Both the position numbers and the translations under genes were made by a program. From contig BCIM01000001.1 in the NCBI GenBank assembly GCA_039545315.1, positions 2,265,783 through 2,329,782 on the forward strand: a DNA stretch of 64,000 nucleotides, given 5' to 3'. Positions 22,147-32,409 of the stretch are shown here, one piece after another. Origin of the DNA: Kondoa malvinella (taxonomy: Eukaryota > Basidiomycota > Agaricostilbomycetes > Agaricostilbales > Kondoaceae). The notes beneath the pieces are model-generated. The model was not told the DNA's origin and did not search any database. It was given only the letters and a program-made list of their open reading frames with translations. The first letter of the stretch is position 1. Each line of letters starts with the position of its first letter.

Positions 22147-25100
22147 CTATACACCCATCGACTCGTCCGAGTCATCGCTGCCACTTTCCGAACCACTTTC
22201 GCTGCCTTCCTCAGATCCGTCATCATCACTCGTGTCCAGCGTACGCACTTCGACCTCAAAGCCAGCATCCTCGAGACCTTTGGCAATGTCTTCCTCTTTC
22301 GCCTTGCCTGTAGCTATCGCCGCCATCGAGGTCTCGGGCTGAAAGAGAGGCAAAAGCCACTTTTTGATACACGCGACGCAGTCGTCTGCAGTGATGTTCT
22401 GCAAACAAGACAGAGCTTAACGGAAACATCCATCTATGGGGAGCCAATGTGCGCACCTGTGTCTCTACAAGCAGATGCCTGTTGTAGTCTGCTGGTAGAC
22501 CGCGTAAAGCTTGATTCGCGAAGCTGGAAGCAGCAGCTCGAGGCATATTGGAAACGGATGCGGCGGTGGTGTATGCTAGACCACTCTTTGCTGCTTCCAA
22601 AGCTAGTTGATCGAATGGAACCTGTTCGATTCGCTTTCAGAAAACATAGATGAGGAGAGAAGAAAGGACTCACCGAGCCATCAGCAAGCTCTTCCACGAT
22701 CTTCTTTGCTGCTTTCCAAGCAGCTACAGCATCCGGACTGCGGTACAGCTGGAGGTACAGTGTGCCCTTCTCTGGATCGACTCCGATATCACAGCCGTAT
22801 GCAAGGCCAGCCCCTCTGACTCTGGTCCACAGGAAGCCCTCCTACAGCTTGCATCAGACCAATGAATGACCGACCGGATCTAACAGACTGACCATCGCGT
22901 TCATGGCTGATATCACAACCTTCAAGACAGCTCGGTCGGGATGATCCATCTTGGCTGGACCTTTTCCGCCGTCTGAGAATGATATCAGACTACGGCGTTC
23001 GTATGTGGCGGAATGCTTACAGTAGGCAAAGCCAGACTCGATACTTCCGACGCTGTAAACAAGCGCTTTCTTGCTAGGTGATCGACCAAGGTCAGACAAG
23101 GTGTCTCTGGATAGCGGCAGCTTGTCGAGAGAGATAGCCTGAACAGTTGATGTCAATAAGGCACACATGACCATCAGTGAAGCCAACGCACCTTGATCGG
23201 CGCAAAGTTCTCAAGCCAGCTTGACTTGGGCGACTTCAGATTAGCGATGTCGCCGATAACAGACACACGCATCCGTTTCGGGTCAGTCACTGCCAAGAAT
23301 AATGAGCTAATGTATACAAGGGCAGCAAAGCAAACTCACAAGCGGTTCGCAAAGCCTTTAGGTCGTTCACTACTGCTTCCGGCTCAGACTGAAGCCTTTC
23401 TGCTACCTTCGGCTCATGTTCGACGCGGTACAAGAGTTGTGCCGTGGTAGAGATGGATTTTGATTCTTCCGTCTCAAGCGAGTTGTAGGCCGACGCAGCG
23501 ACAGTGTTGCCCGATCGCTTTTGCGACGGCAGACCTTGGATCGCCTTTCTCGAGGTGATGCGCAGACGCTCGACATCAAATTCGGAATTGAACAGCAGGT
23601 CGCGCAGCCAGCTGATCGCTTGCGGGTATTTATCTTTGGCCACTCTGATCATGATTTCGATGCCTTCGGAAAGACCCCGACCAAGACCACATGCGTAGGA
23701 GACTGTATCGCTGTCGAGAGACTTGATGACATCCTCGAAAGACAATCTTGTGCCATCCTTCAGCACAAGTGGTAAGGAGAAGAAGGAATCGCGGTAGAGA
23801 TTGATCAGCTCTTGCCTGAGGACGGGACAGCACTCAGCATTCATCTTTACCGCGCGGAATATACATACTGGCTGCCAGGTAGTTGACCAGGGAAAAGATG
23901 TAAGGTAATGCTGACAAAATTGCTAGGCGAATTGCCTTTAAGACGGTCAGCAATCGAATAATCAAGTATATCGCATGCTCACCATCGAATTGAACGAAGA
24001 ATGGCAGATCTGCTGGATCAGAGTCGACATTCTGCTGCGCTTTGCTATTCGACCATCCTTTTTCGACGCGAGCGGTCTCGACTTCGATCCAGTTGATGCT
24101 GTCCACGCTAGGTATCTTGAAACTCGAGATGACGGAGTCAGGTATGGGTACTTTGTTCTCCTGTTGCGCATTGTCGACTTTCTCTTGTAGCTTTTTCAAG
24201 CCTTCGACGCCGTATTGCTTCTTCAGACCTTCAATACGAGCATTTGCATCTGATTTGAGCTGATCAGATAATTTCTTGGATGGTACACCCAAAACAGTAA
24301 GAGATGGGGCGTCTAGTAGTGTCCTGTTCCTAAGGGCATCAGTGAACATGTCGTGATCAAGACTTTCGTCGACCCACTTCTGGATAAGATCCGTCCATTG
24401 CTTGCTCGACCATCCTGACAGCTCTTTGTACCGCTTACGGTCCTCTAGACTGCTATACAGATCGTTCCCTTCCAGGTCACCAAACAGGAAATCGTTAACG
24501 AGCGTGTCTTGCAAGGAATCGCTGGGCTTGTCTTCGAGTGCATTGAGCAACTTCAACTCATCCCTTTCGATAATCATCTTCATTCTCTCCATGTCGATAC
24601 CCTCTTCCACCACTTTCCGCAAGACCGCATCCACTTTCTCGCTGAACGTCTTCAATTCTTCAATAGGTACATCCGACGCCGATATCTCGACCAAATTTGT
24701 TAGTTGTTCCGAAACGTCGATCGAAATGTCCGTGCTTAGCGGTTCAGGTATTTCAATCATTTCTTTACTGAAGACGGAAACAGCAGAATCGGTCAAATAT
24801 TTACCAAGCAGATCCAAGCTTTCGCGCGTGATAAAGTCATTGAACGATCCAGCGGCCCAAGACCGACAATATTCGCCAACACTTTCATCTGCTTCTGGGA
24901 ATTCGACTGTTTCGACCTTGTTTTCGTCCAGAAGAGGAGCGCCACCACGATCGGCGGAAGGAGTTTCGATGAAAGGTCTTTTGAAGTCTGTTGGACCTTG
25001 TGGCCCGTGCGTTTGGTTGTGTTGCAGGAATTTGGGTTCAACTTCGTTTTCGAGCTTTTCGAGTAGCTTGGCTGCGTCTATTCGACCAGTGACAAAGACG

Positions 25101-26100
25101 CAGGTGTTGTATGGCAGGTAGCGAGAGCCGTGATAGTCTTGTACTACATAGAGATCAGCGAGCTGTTTCTCAATGCAAGCGACGACCACTGACTCGAGTC
25201 ATTTGTGAGTGTTCGTAGTGCATCCATCAAACCACCAGTTTCACTGCGGAAGCCTGAAGATTCAGGATACAGAGTCCGTTTCTTCCTGTTCACGAAAGAA
25301 GTAATAATCAGGCTAACCCAATTTTCAACATCTTTGACGAACCTAGTATCCATTAGCATGTACGAAGTGTTTTCCACTCCCTGCATCTCCGAATAGACCA
25401 CACCAGAGTCTTCAGCTTTTCCATTGATATGGAACACTTCCGTCACAAAACCACTTGGTTTGAGGGTAGGGTAAAAGATGTGATCGAGAAAGATGGGCAA
25501 GATGTTGAGGAAACCTTCACTGCCAGCTGTCGTGATGGTATACGCTGTATTGGTTGTGTCTGTCCAAGCATTTGTGCCTGTCCAAATTCAAAAAAGTCAG
25601 GATTGCATTAAAGAGATGACAGGCTGACGAACCTTGCGCAAAAGCTCGGTTCGCCAATTGATCAAGCACACCCAGGTAAGGATAGCTCTCGCTCCCAAGG
25701 AAGATCAGATGCTCGAGCGTATGCTATACACCTCATCAGCTTAACCGCAGCCTAGGGGAACAAGCAAACGCACAGGTCTGCCAGAGTCATCCGTTATCTC
25801 TGTAGCAATAGTGGCATACAGATCGCACAAAGGTCCCGGAGTATCCAGGTGCACTACACGTAGCCCAGACTTCTGTGAGGTCCATCGAGTCAAGGACATG
25901 AGATTCGCTTCATCGACATTCTTGCTGTCCGAGTACAAAGCAGACAAGTTGACTGGGCCAAAAGTTCGCTTGAAAGTCTCTGTTTCCGGTTTATCCATTG
26001 GGGTAGACATTACAGCTCTGAGTGAAGCAGACGTGGCTAAGTGACGACGTTTGAATTTGGGTATCTGGAATCTGAAGGGGAATCGCAAGCCAAAGGGCAT
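22147..26100 (-). CDS. M16-family metallopeptidase, SDD3/YOL098C type
   Basis: Large inverzincin peptidase (pitrilysin/insulysin clan). The inverted zinc motif HTLEHLIFLGSESYPY lies near 25715, followed by NRAFAQGTNAWTDTTNTAYT and DSGVVYSEMQGVENTSYML, a pattern known from the fungal YOL098C/Sdd3 group and not from Cym1. The frame continues through 23834-25189 and smaller exons to 22147. It ends in a very acidic, Ser-rich tail (DDDGSEEGSESGSESGSDDS). The first ATG (26100) gives an Arg/Phe-rich, acid-free start (PFGLRFPFRFQIPKFKRRH) like a mitochondrial presequence. A second ATG 30 codons on (MSTPMDKPETETFKRTF) would give the cytosolic form expected from yeast. Which start is used cannot be told. 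Catalytic residues of the motif are intact. Confidence 0.88.
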
Positions 26101-26418
26101 TCACTTGTCACAGAACAAGAGCAGATCTGGTATCCCAAAGGCCGAAACAAGTTATCGAGCGGTGACGGTGCGGTTCAAGCAATTTCATGCAGGTCAAAAC
26201 AAAGATCATGGGGAAAAAATGGCGACACAGCTGCGCACGCGAGGAATAGATAGGATCACAAAGCACCGCTGTGTGCATCGATTGCAATCCACCATTCCGC
26301 ATTACAGCCTTCCGAGTCCGCCTTTGACCAAATTGCAAAGCATCTCCTTCCAGCCTAACACCGATTGACAAGAATACCATAGATGCACCCAATCTCCCCC
26401 AATATGACGAAGACAAGA

Positions 26419-27160
26419 TCAACGCTGTAATAGACATCAGATCCAGCTCGAAATGAAGAGATAGGGGAACATACGTAAGACTTTGGATCGCAAACGTCGG
26501 AATAAGCAAGCTGAACTCGCTATTGTTAATAATACTCTCACCTTTTGGTACCTTGCACGGGCACCTGGCTGTAGACATAGATACATGTAAGCATGAAATC
26601 CTACCGCAAATTACGCATTGATCACGTACACCACCGAACTTCTTTGGCTCGCATCTTCTTGGGTCAGAAACGAGAAGGGTTCTGTCGTAGCTGATGAGGG
26701 TTTTCCTGAGTTCAAGCGCAGTTGCGGCGTCGTTGTATTTGCCAGTGTAGGCAACAACGGCTCTAGCGAGTGCTTGTCGGATAGCGTAGACTTGCGAAGT
26801 GTGTCCACCACCGTTGACACGGACCTTGATGTCGACGGCCTCGAAGGGGTTGCCTCCTGCAGAAGTTGCTGCGCCTCGAATGCAGACCAAAAGTGGTTCG
26901 TAGACCTTCATTCGCATAATTTCAGGTTCGACAAGGTTGAGAGGGACGCCGTTGACGCGGATGTTGCCTTTGCCAGCTTTGCAGAAGGCGACAGCGGTGG
27001 CCGTCTAATCCAAGCATCCAGGCATAAGTCTCGCTTTCCATCGATATCTCTCTTGCTTGAACTCGCCTTTTTCTTGCCGACTGTGTGTGGAACGTCAGCC
27101 TCCAGTGACCTACAAGGTGCTGTAGTACGCACAGCATTGCACTGATTGCTGGCTTGCCAT
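26419..27160 (-). CDS. RPS16: 40S ribosomal protein S16 (uS9)
   Basis: Small-subunit protein whose C-terminal tail reaches the P-site tRNA. Hand splicing gives 151 residues from six exons: 27133-27160, 27067-27080, 26630-27004, 26542-26568, 26475-26480 and 26419-26424. The total is 456 nt with all phases consistent. The start [20 protein letters not shown] is standard. [14 protein letters not shown] and [19 protein letters not shown] are family landmarks. The end [11 protein letters not shown] matches the nearly invariant tail. A short extra segment ([10 protein letters not shown]) sits in the middle, making it slightly longer than usual. Intron 2 begins with GC, not GT. Exon 2 has 14 nt and exon 5 only 6 nt. 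The gene is divergent from MoaE, with 146 bp between the starts. Confidence 0.95.
26475..26480 (-). other. RPS16: 6-nt microexon of RPS16 (Ser-Tyr)
   Basis: On the minus strand TCTTAC lies between ...CCAAAG and GTATGT. It supplies Ser-Tyr of the conserved SYR end, and the last exon supplies CGT TGA (Arg, stop). Flanking introns are 61 nt (26481-26541) and 50 nt (26425-26474). Skipping it keeps the frame and would give a tail ending QKR. Confidence 0.8.
27005..27066 (-). other. RPS16: GC-AG intron of RPS16
   Basis: The 62-nt intron starts GCGAGT and ends GATTAG. The exon borders KKK | TATAVAF are fixed by the very conserved protein, and no GT donor nearby restores the frame. Confidence 0.85.
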
Positions 27161-27306
27161 GGTCTGTGTTACAAGGATGGTCGAATGCTCGAAAGAAAAG
27201 TTTCGGGATGTCCGGGACGAGGGTTAGAAATTATCGAATTAACCCGGCCAACGAGCTCTACTATCTGCCGAACAGGCAGAAGGTCCTCAGGCATTTCAAG
27301 CCAGTC

Positions 27307-27943
27307 ATGATCATGAACGATTTGACAGAGCTCACAACACCACAAGGAGACTATCTTTGCCTCTCCGAAGCTCCCCTAGTCGAACAAACGCTGATTGACA
27401 AATGTCGACATGCTTCAGCTGGTGCGATATGTTCCTTCATAGGCACTACTCGAGATACTTTCCAATGTTCTCTCTCTCCCCTGTTGCATCTGTATCCTCT
27501 GTTTATTCTCCTGCTACACAGGCAAAGAAGTCCTCGAACTTCAATACGAGGCCTATGTCCCCAAAGCGATCAAGACTCTGGCTGCTATAGCCTCTGAAGC
27601 GCGACAGCTAGCACTGTCTGGCAACTTTTCTTCTCCTTCTCTGACCGCGAACCTTCCTGATCCACCTTCCGTACCTGCACATCCAGTCAATCTTGCATCT
27701 TCCGCTGTTCAACCCGCTGCTGCATCTCCAGATCTAGTCCGCATCATCATCGCACATAGATTAGGCATCGTTCCGCCTACAGAGACTTCGATAATCATCG
27801 TAGTATCATGCGGGCACAGAAGGGAAAGTTTTGCAGCATGCGAATGGATCTTGGAAGCGGTCAAGAAGAAGGCTGAAGTGTGGAAGAGGGAAATGTATGC
27901 TGACGATGATGAGATTAAAGGAGCATGGAAGGCGAATTTTTGA
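27307..27943 (+). CDS. Molybdopterin synthase large subunit (MoaE/MOCS2B)
   Basis: Catalytic large subunit of molybdopterin synthase, which adds sulfur from the small subunit to precursor Z in molybdenum cofactor synthesis. Landmarks: GAICSFIGTTRDTF, then after one intron KEVLELQYEAYVPKAIKTL, IIIAHRLGIVPPTETSIIIV and SCGHRRESFAACEWILEAVK. It ends in WKREMYADDDEIKGAWKANF. The intron (about 27466-27528) has the weak donor GTTCTC. Compared with the human protein there is a Ser/Pro-rich insert of about 35 residues between the YEAY helix and the AHRLG strand. The start at 27307 (MIMNDLTEL) is the first ATG that fits; the frame is open further upstream. A molybdoenzyme such as nitrate reductase is expected elsewhere in the genome. 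Confidence 0.9.
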
Positions 27944-28480
27944 CATACTAGCAAGGTGTGTGCGAATTCTACCAAATGACGATTCACTGAGGGTTCCTGC
28001 AGCAGAAGGCCTACTTACCCTGATGGCATAGAGCTCGTTTCGCACACATCAACCCGTAATCGGTAGACGAAAGGAGTCTTGCGACGAGCACGGGCAAGCC
28101 TCGCTCGAAGATGACGCTGCTCGCACACAGTAATTACTCACGAAGAAGACACCACCTTCGCTGACCGACCGAGACTGCTGGAAAACATTCAGTGTAGGAG
28201 AAAGCGGCATCCGTTTCGCTTTGGCGAAGCGAAAGTTGTTATAGTGCAGGCAGCGTAGAGAGAGAAGTAAGGGAGATTGGGTCGCTTAGGGACGTGCACA
28301 GCAACAAGGGCCTTGAGAAGTTCACGTCACGTCAAGTACAGCACAATAAGAGTCTCGGTCATGTAAAGTCAAGTCAAGCTCCAGCTGGCAAATGATGTCT
28401 CAACGAATTCTATACAATCAAAAAAGAGAAATGACTATCTACAATCATGTTGCCCACCGAATACACGACACCGAGACCGA
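27944..28480. other. Intergenic, nothing recognised
   Basis: Convergent gap of 537 bp between MoaE and the minus-strand kinase. No supported exon, RNA gene or repeat seen. Confidence 0.5.
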
Positions 28481-29999
28481 TTACAAATTACAGTACGCCT
28501 TCACCTGCTCAGCGGTCCTCGCATGATTCCAGAACGGCATGGCAAGAAGCTCGACGACGGTGGCTCTTTCTTCTGGGGAATATTTTGTACCCTTGAACAC
28601 GACTTCTCCAAAGTCTTTACTCGTTTCAGGGGTATTGTCCGAATGAGGGTAACAGTTGCCAGACAAATCGCAAGCCAGATGCCAGAGCGACACTGTGACA
28701 GATATCAGCTGGGGTCATGTGAGAAGAGTAAAGCGGCTTACTGGCAAATGCATAGACGTCGACTGAGTGACAGTCGTAGATTCCCAACCCGACTTCAGGC
28801 GCTAAATAAAATGGAGAGCCGACATTCGACTCCCGTCCCAAGTCAGGAGTAGCGGTTCCAAAGTCACCTGTGAACCAGCATGTGCATCAGCCAGAATCGC
28901 GTAAGTAGGCGAGACAAACTCACCAAGCTTCAAGACAGCAGAGTCAGCCATGTACAGCATGTTGGCTGGTTTGATATCGCGATGGCTTATAGAGTGCTCT
29001 TGCAATAGAACGAGCATTTCGAGCATCTGCAGATAGACATTAGTTGAAAGTTGGCGAACAAAGGACACCGACTGACCTGCTTGCCAAGGTAGGCGATCAT
29101 CCAATGAGGCATAGCACCAACGCGCGTATGCAGATCCTCAAGTGACATGTCGGCGAGTTCGGTGATGATGTACTCGAGCCCGTCATCGCCAAAGATGCGT
29201 TGATAGTATTTGAGGAAATTGCGATGCCCTGAGAGAAGCTCTAGACTGTCTACTTCTGCTTGCGTGCGGTCGGCGGATTGTTTGCGAGATGAGACCTCCT
29301 TGATACAAACAGGTTCGCCAGTGCTCATGAACGAGCCTTCAAAGCAATCGCCAAAGGTACCGCGACCACGAAAGAGACCGACGGAGATATCGTTGCAGAA
29401 GAGGATGACGTCTCGTATTAACTGTGGTGTGGGCTGTGAAGGTAGAGGGAGAGGAGCAGGGATGACAGAAGGACTTTTAGGTGTAGCGAGTATCGTCTGT
29501 AGCTGTGAAAAGAATGCTGAGCTAAGTAGCAGATTGACCGCGAACAGACTGACTTGAGTGATAGTGAGATCGCATGGAATATCGTGCGAGGATACATCAG
29601 GCGGATTAGGGATGAATTGTTCGGGTGAATCAGGCATCTGGAGAAGAGATGAGCTACAGATCTATCAGACAAAGGGACTGCTTACTTTGATGCACAAGTC
29701 GAAGAAGTCCGCCTCTTGCCCATGAGCTTCTCCGCTTGAGGCAGGCTGATCCACATGCGAAGGCTTGGTGATAGCATGCTCCTAAACTTCTCATATCAGC
29801 TGAGGGTCCAAAGGCACGGCGAGAGAACTTACAACTAGCGTCTCTTCATCTGAGCTTGAGGTCTCGAACGCCTAAAGCTTCGATCAGTATGCATCTTAGA
29901 GTAGTAGAGGAACACTCGCCTCAGACTCAGACTCAGACTCGGTTGACTGTGGAACAAGGCCAGCCTTTCTGAAGAACCGCTCAAAGGCAGATTTCTAGA
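28481..29999 (-). CDS. Serine/threonine protein kinase (C-terminal and catalytic exons)
   Basis: The catalytic domain is complete across short exons: LFRGRGTFGDCF (glycine loop), EPVCIKEV (Lys), ISHRDIKPANML (HRD loop), GDFGTATPDLGRESNVGSPF (DFG and activation segment) and YLAPEVGLGIYDCHSVDVYA (APE, then the conserved Asp). The predicted enzyme is active. Stop codon at 28481. N-terminal to the domain are exons MPDSPEQFIPNPPDVSSHDI, a stretch of acidic Ser/Glu repeats (ESESESE near 29930) and a helix-like exon KSAFERFFRKAGLVPQSTES ending at 29999. The 5' end is not certain: exons in 30080-30702 probably belong here. A GAG|GCGAGT junction near 29920 may be another GC donor. Subfamily not identified; it is not obviously related to the kinase at 6837 outside the catalytic core. 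Confidence 0.75.
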
Positions 30000-30079
30000 G
30001 ATCAAGCGTCAGCATATGATCATCCAAGATAAGAGTACCATCGATACACCAGACAACAGTAACAGAATCTTCCACGCCG

Positions 30080-30702
30080 ATGCACTTCCACATACATCTT
30101 GACCCGGTCATTCGGGGCTCTCGAAAGTCACCACCTCTCGGGTCAGAGGATTCTTGTATTGAAGGCATGTAAGCAGCGAGCCAGTAGAGACGCCAGCGCG
30201 ATAAGCCCCCAACCTGAGCCCAAAGTTTGGAAGCGAAGGGCAAGCATATCGCGGCCGACAGCTGGCTCTTGATGGAGTGTTGGACTGGCCTGACAGTCAA
30301 AGAATGCTGAAAGAACGCCAACTGACATCGTGTAGGACTTGATCGAGCTTCCTGATCTTCTTCCCGAACTCCTTTCTGCTGCGCCTCTTCTCGGTTTGGC
30401 TCAACCCCTTCGCCCGCGTTCTGAGGTCAGATTCTTCTTGTGCTCAGCAATCTCAGTCGATATGATGCCAGTGAGGAGCGACGCGACAGTGCCTGGAACT
30501 CTTGAAGCGAGAGTTGAATTCTTGATGGCTTTATGCAGTTCAGTGAAAAGTGCTGAAGGTGCATCATGTTCATAATAGTCCTCGAAAGCGGCCTTAGTCG
30601 ACGCGTCGCTAGGATAGGGTAAAGGAGGGTGGGGATATGGTAGATCGACCTTCATGGCGGGGCCGCTCGCCGATTTGATTCGAGTGTTATTGCGTTTGCC
30701 CA
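30080..30702 (-). CDS. Probable 5' exons of the kinase gene, or a separate small gene
   Basis: The ATG at 30702 begins MGKRNNTRIKSASGPAMKVD, then ALFTELHKAIKNSTLASRVP, open to about 30401. Downstream frames change without a convincing intron: KGLSQTEKRRSRKEFGKKIR in one frame and an Arg/Glu-rich reading in another. Then come CLQYKNPLTREVVTFESP and a stretch VEDSVTVVWCIDGTLILDDH up to the next kinase exon. A related but degenerate copy of 30080-30262 lies at 31625-31800, and the conserved frame between them is the LQY.PLT.EVVT one. Whether the frame changes are introns or mutations could not be settled. Confidence 0.4.
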
Positions 30703-31624
30703 TCTTTTGGAAGCTCGGGTAAAGAATGTCACGGCAAGTATATGAGGGTGAATAGAGAGAGAAGGGAGAGGAAAGAAGCGTTCTTACTGCAGACCGTGTT
30801 TGGTATGTGTAAATGGACTGCCAATGCAACCAGACTTTCTATCGAGCCCAACTACACCTCGCCGAGAGGCACAGGGTGTACATTGCCCACAGCTAGAGCT
30901 CTGGACAGTGACTACAGCAGCACAGAACCCACTCCAAACTTTGAGGAATGTCGAAATCTTGACTGAAGGCAGTCCGCCAGAGAATCTCGTACGATAAATG
31001 ACACAGGATAGCAAGAGAGCACATAGAGGGACAGATGGACGATAGAGGCAGGGCCATCAGATAGACAGACAATTTGGCAAAGTTTGGCCATGCGCGAATC
31101 CGCGCCAAAAGCGCATTACACATGCCGGAGATCTAGAAAAGCGGTCTGTCACAGATAGATGGTACGGTGCAGAATGCCATACAATCAGCGCGGGTATACA
31201 GAGATAGTGAACTTGACGGTACGAGGTCAAAAAGGGGAGGCAGAGTTGGAGCAAACAGGGAACGGCTAGCCTGAGGATGCTGTGAGAAACAAGACCCCTA
31301 CAGTAAAGTACACGATAGTATTGCCCTTTACATGTGCAAACCGCTATCCGAATAATCCGGCCCACCGCCTTTGACAACTGGAGAGCTCCCTCTTCACGAG
31401 ATGTCCATGCAAGCTGACTCGCGTCGCCAGTACCGACGAGTTCATAGAGCGATGTTGATGATGCTTCGATGCTGTGGCTCCTCGAGGTCGTAGCTGTCGG
31501 TCGACCACCTACTTGCGCACTTGTTGCTGCGTCTTGGCCTGTGCCGTATATTCCTGCGCGAAGCACCTGTGGAAAGTCAGGCAGTCAGCATGTAGTCAGA
31601 AAGCAAGTCTTGTTCTGATAGCTC
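30703..31624. other. No gene recognised
   Basis: About 920 bp between the probable start of the kinase locus and its degenerate copy. Open frames here lack splice-consistent support or family motifs. It should contain the promoter for the minus-strand gene starting at 30702. Confidence 0.4.
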
Positions 31625-31800
31625 GAGCACTTGCAATACACCTTGACCCAGTCATTCGGGGCTCTTCGAGAGTCACCACCTCTTGGGTCAGAGGATGCCT
31701 GTACTGAAGGCAGATAGCTGGCCTGTGGGATATCCAGTGCGATAAGCCCCCAACGTCCAATCACTTGGCGGCGGAGGGCATCCTATCGCGGCGAACGAAA
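31625..31800 (-). pseudogene. Degenerate copy of kinase-locus segment 30080-30262
   Basis: About 175 bp of clear similarity, for example GTCATTCGGGGCTCTTCGAG against GTCATTCGGGGCTCTCGAAA and GCGATAAGCCCCCAACGTCC against GCGATAAGCCCCCAACCTGA on the plus strand. On the minus strand the shared reading is LQYRHPLTQEVVTLEEP against LQYKNPLTREVVTFESP. Small indels (one of 4 nt, one of 1 nt) put the two copies in different frames. Confidence 0.7.
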
Positions 31801-31862
31801 GAATAGGCTGAACAACTGACCTCTAACAAGGCAGGCTGCGACGAGGGTAGCCGAAAAAAAAA

Positions 31863-32409
31863 TTACGCGAGTATAGGTAGGATAGTCTGTGCAATATTCA
31901 CGACATCAGTAAGAGCCTTATGCAGATGAGCGACTTTGCGGAGAGGACAGGGTAGACAATCGGAGAATCGAGGCGTCGTAGACCTTAGAAACTGCGCTTG
32001 AAGGCCTTGAAGGGCCAGGTAGATACCCTCACGAGAGGTCCCATTGCGAGATTGAAGTATGGTCGCGGCTCTGACGAAGGAGAGAACGTAGCGAGAAGAA
32101 TGAGGTGAGAAATCTGGGTATGAGCTACTCACATTGACGTCGTTCTACAGAGGGGGTCGCCATGGACCGAGCAAATCACTCATAGGGCAAACAGGGCAAG
32201 ACTTCCCGCTGCAATTTTGCTTTGACTGAACTGAGCTTGCCGGGACGCAAAAGATCGTTGAAGGTGGAATGTCTTTCAGACTGCGAGAGGCTCCTTTGAA
32301 GGCTTTCCATCATCGTAGCCGACAGACGCGAAAACAATGTGAGATGTCGATCAGGACGATCCTTTTCTTCTGATACCAAGACTTGAGCCAGACGAGCTGG
32401 AAGAGCCAT
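31863..32409 (-). CDS. Hypothetical protein, possibly part of the duplicated kinase-locus block
   Basis: Two open stretches join in frame through an intron with the weak donor GTCTTG and acceptor CTGTAG: SSVKAKLQRE | NDVNVSSSYPDF. The first part begins MALPARLAQVLVSEEKDRPD, or at MMESLQRSLSQSERHSTFND. The second ends KVAHLHKALTDVVNIAQTIL and stops at 31863. No family recognised. The HLHKAL segment faintly recalls ELHKAI in the 30702 exon, and the order relative to the degenerate block at 31625-31800 is the same, so this may be the 5' part of a duplicate. The reading overlaps the 3' end of YJU2B on the same strand by 59 bp if the first ATG is used. Confidence 0.35.

Noticed and set aside
26611..27145. 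Plus-strand ORF of 175 codons over RPS16
   Set aside because: It is the antisense shadow of the RPS16 exons.
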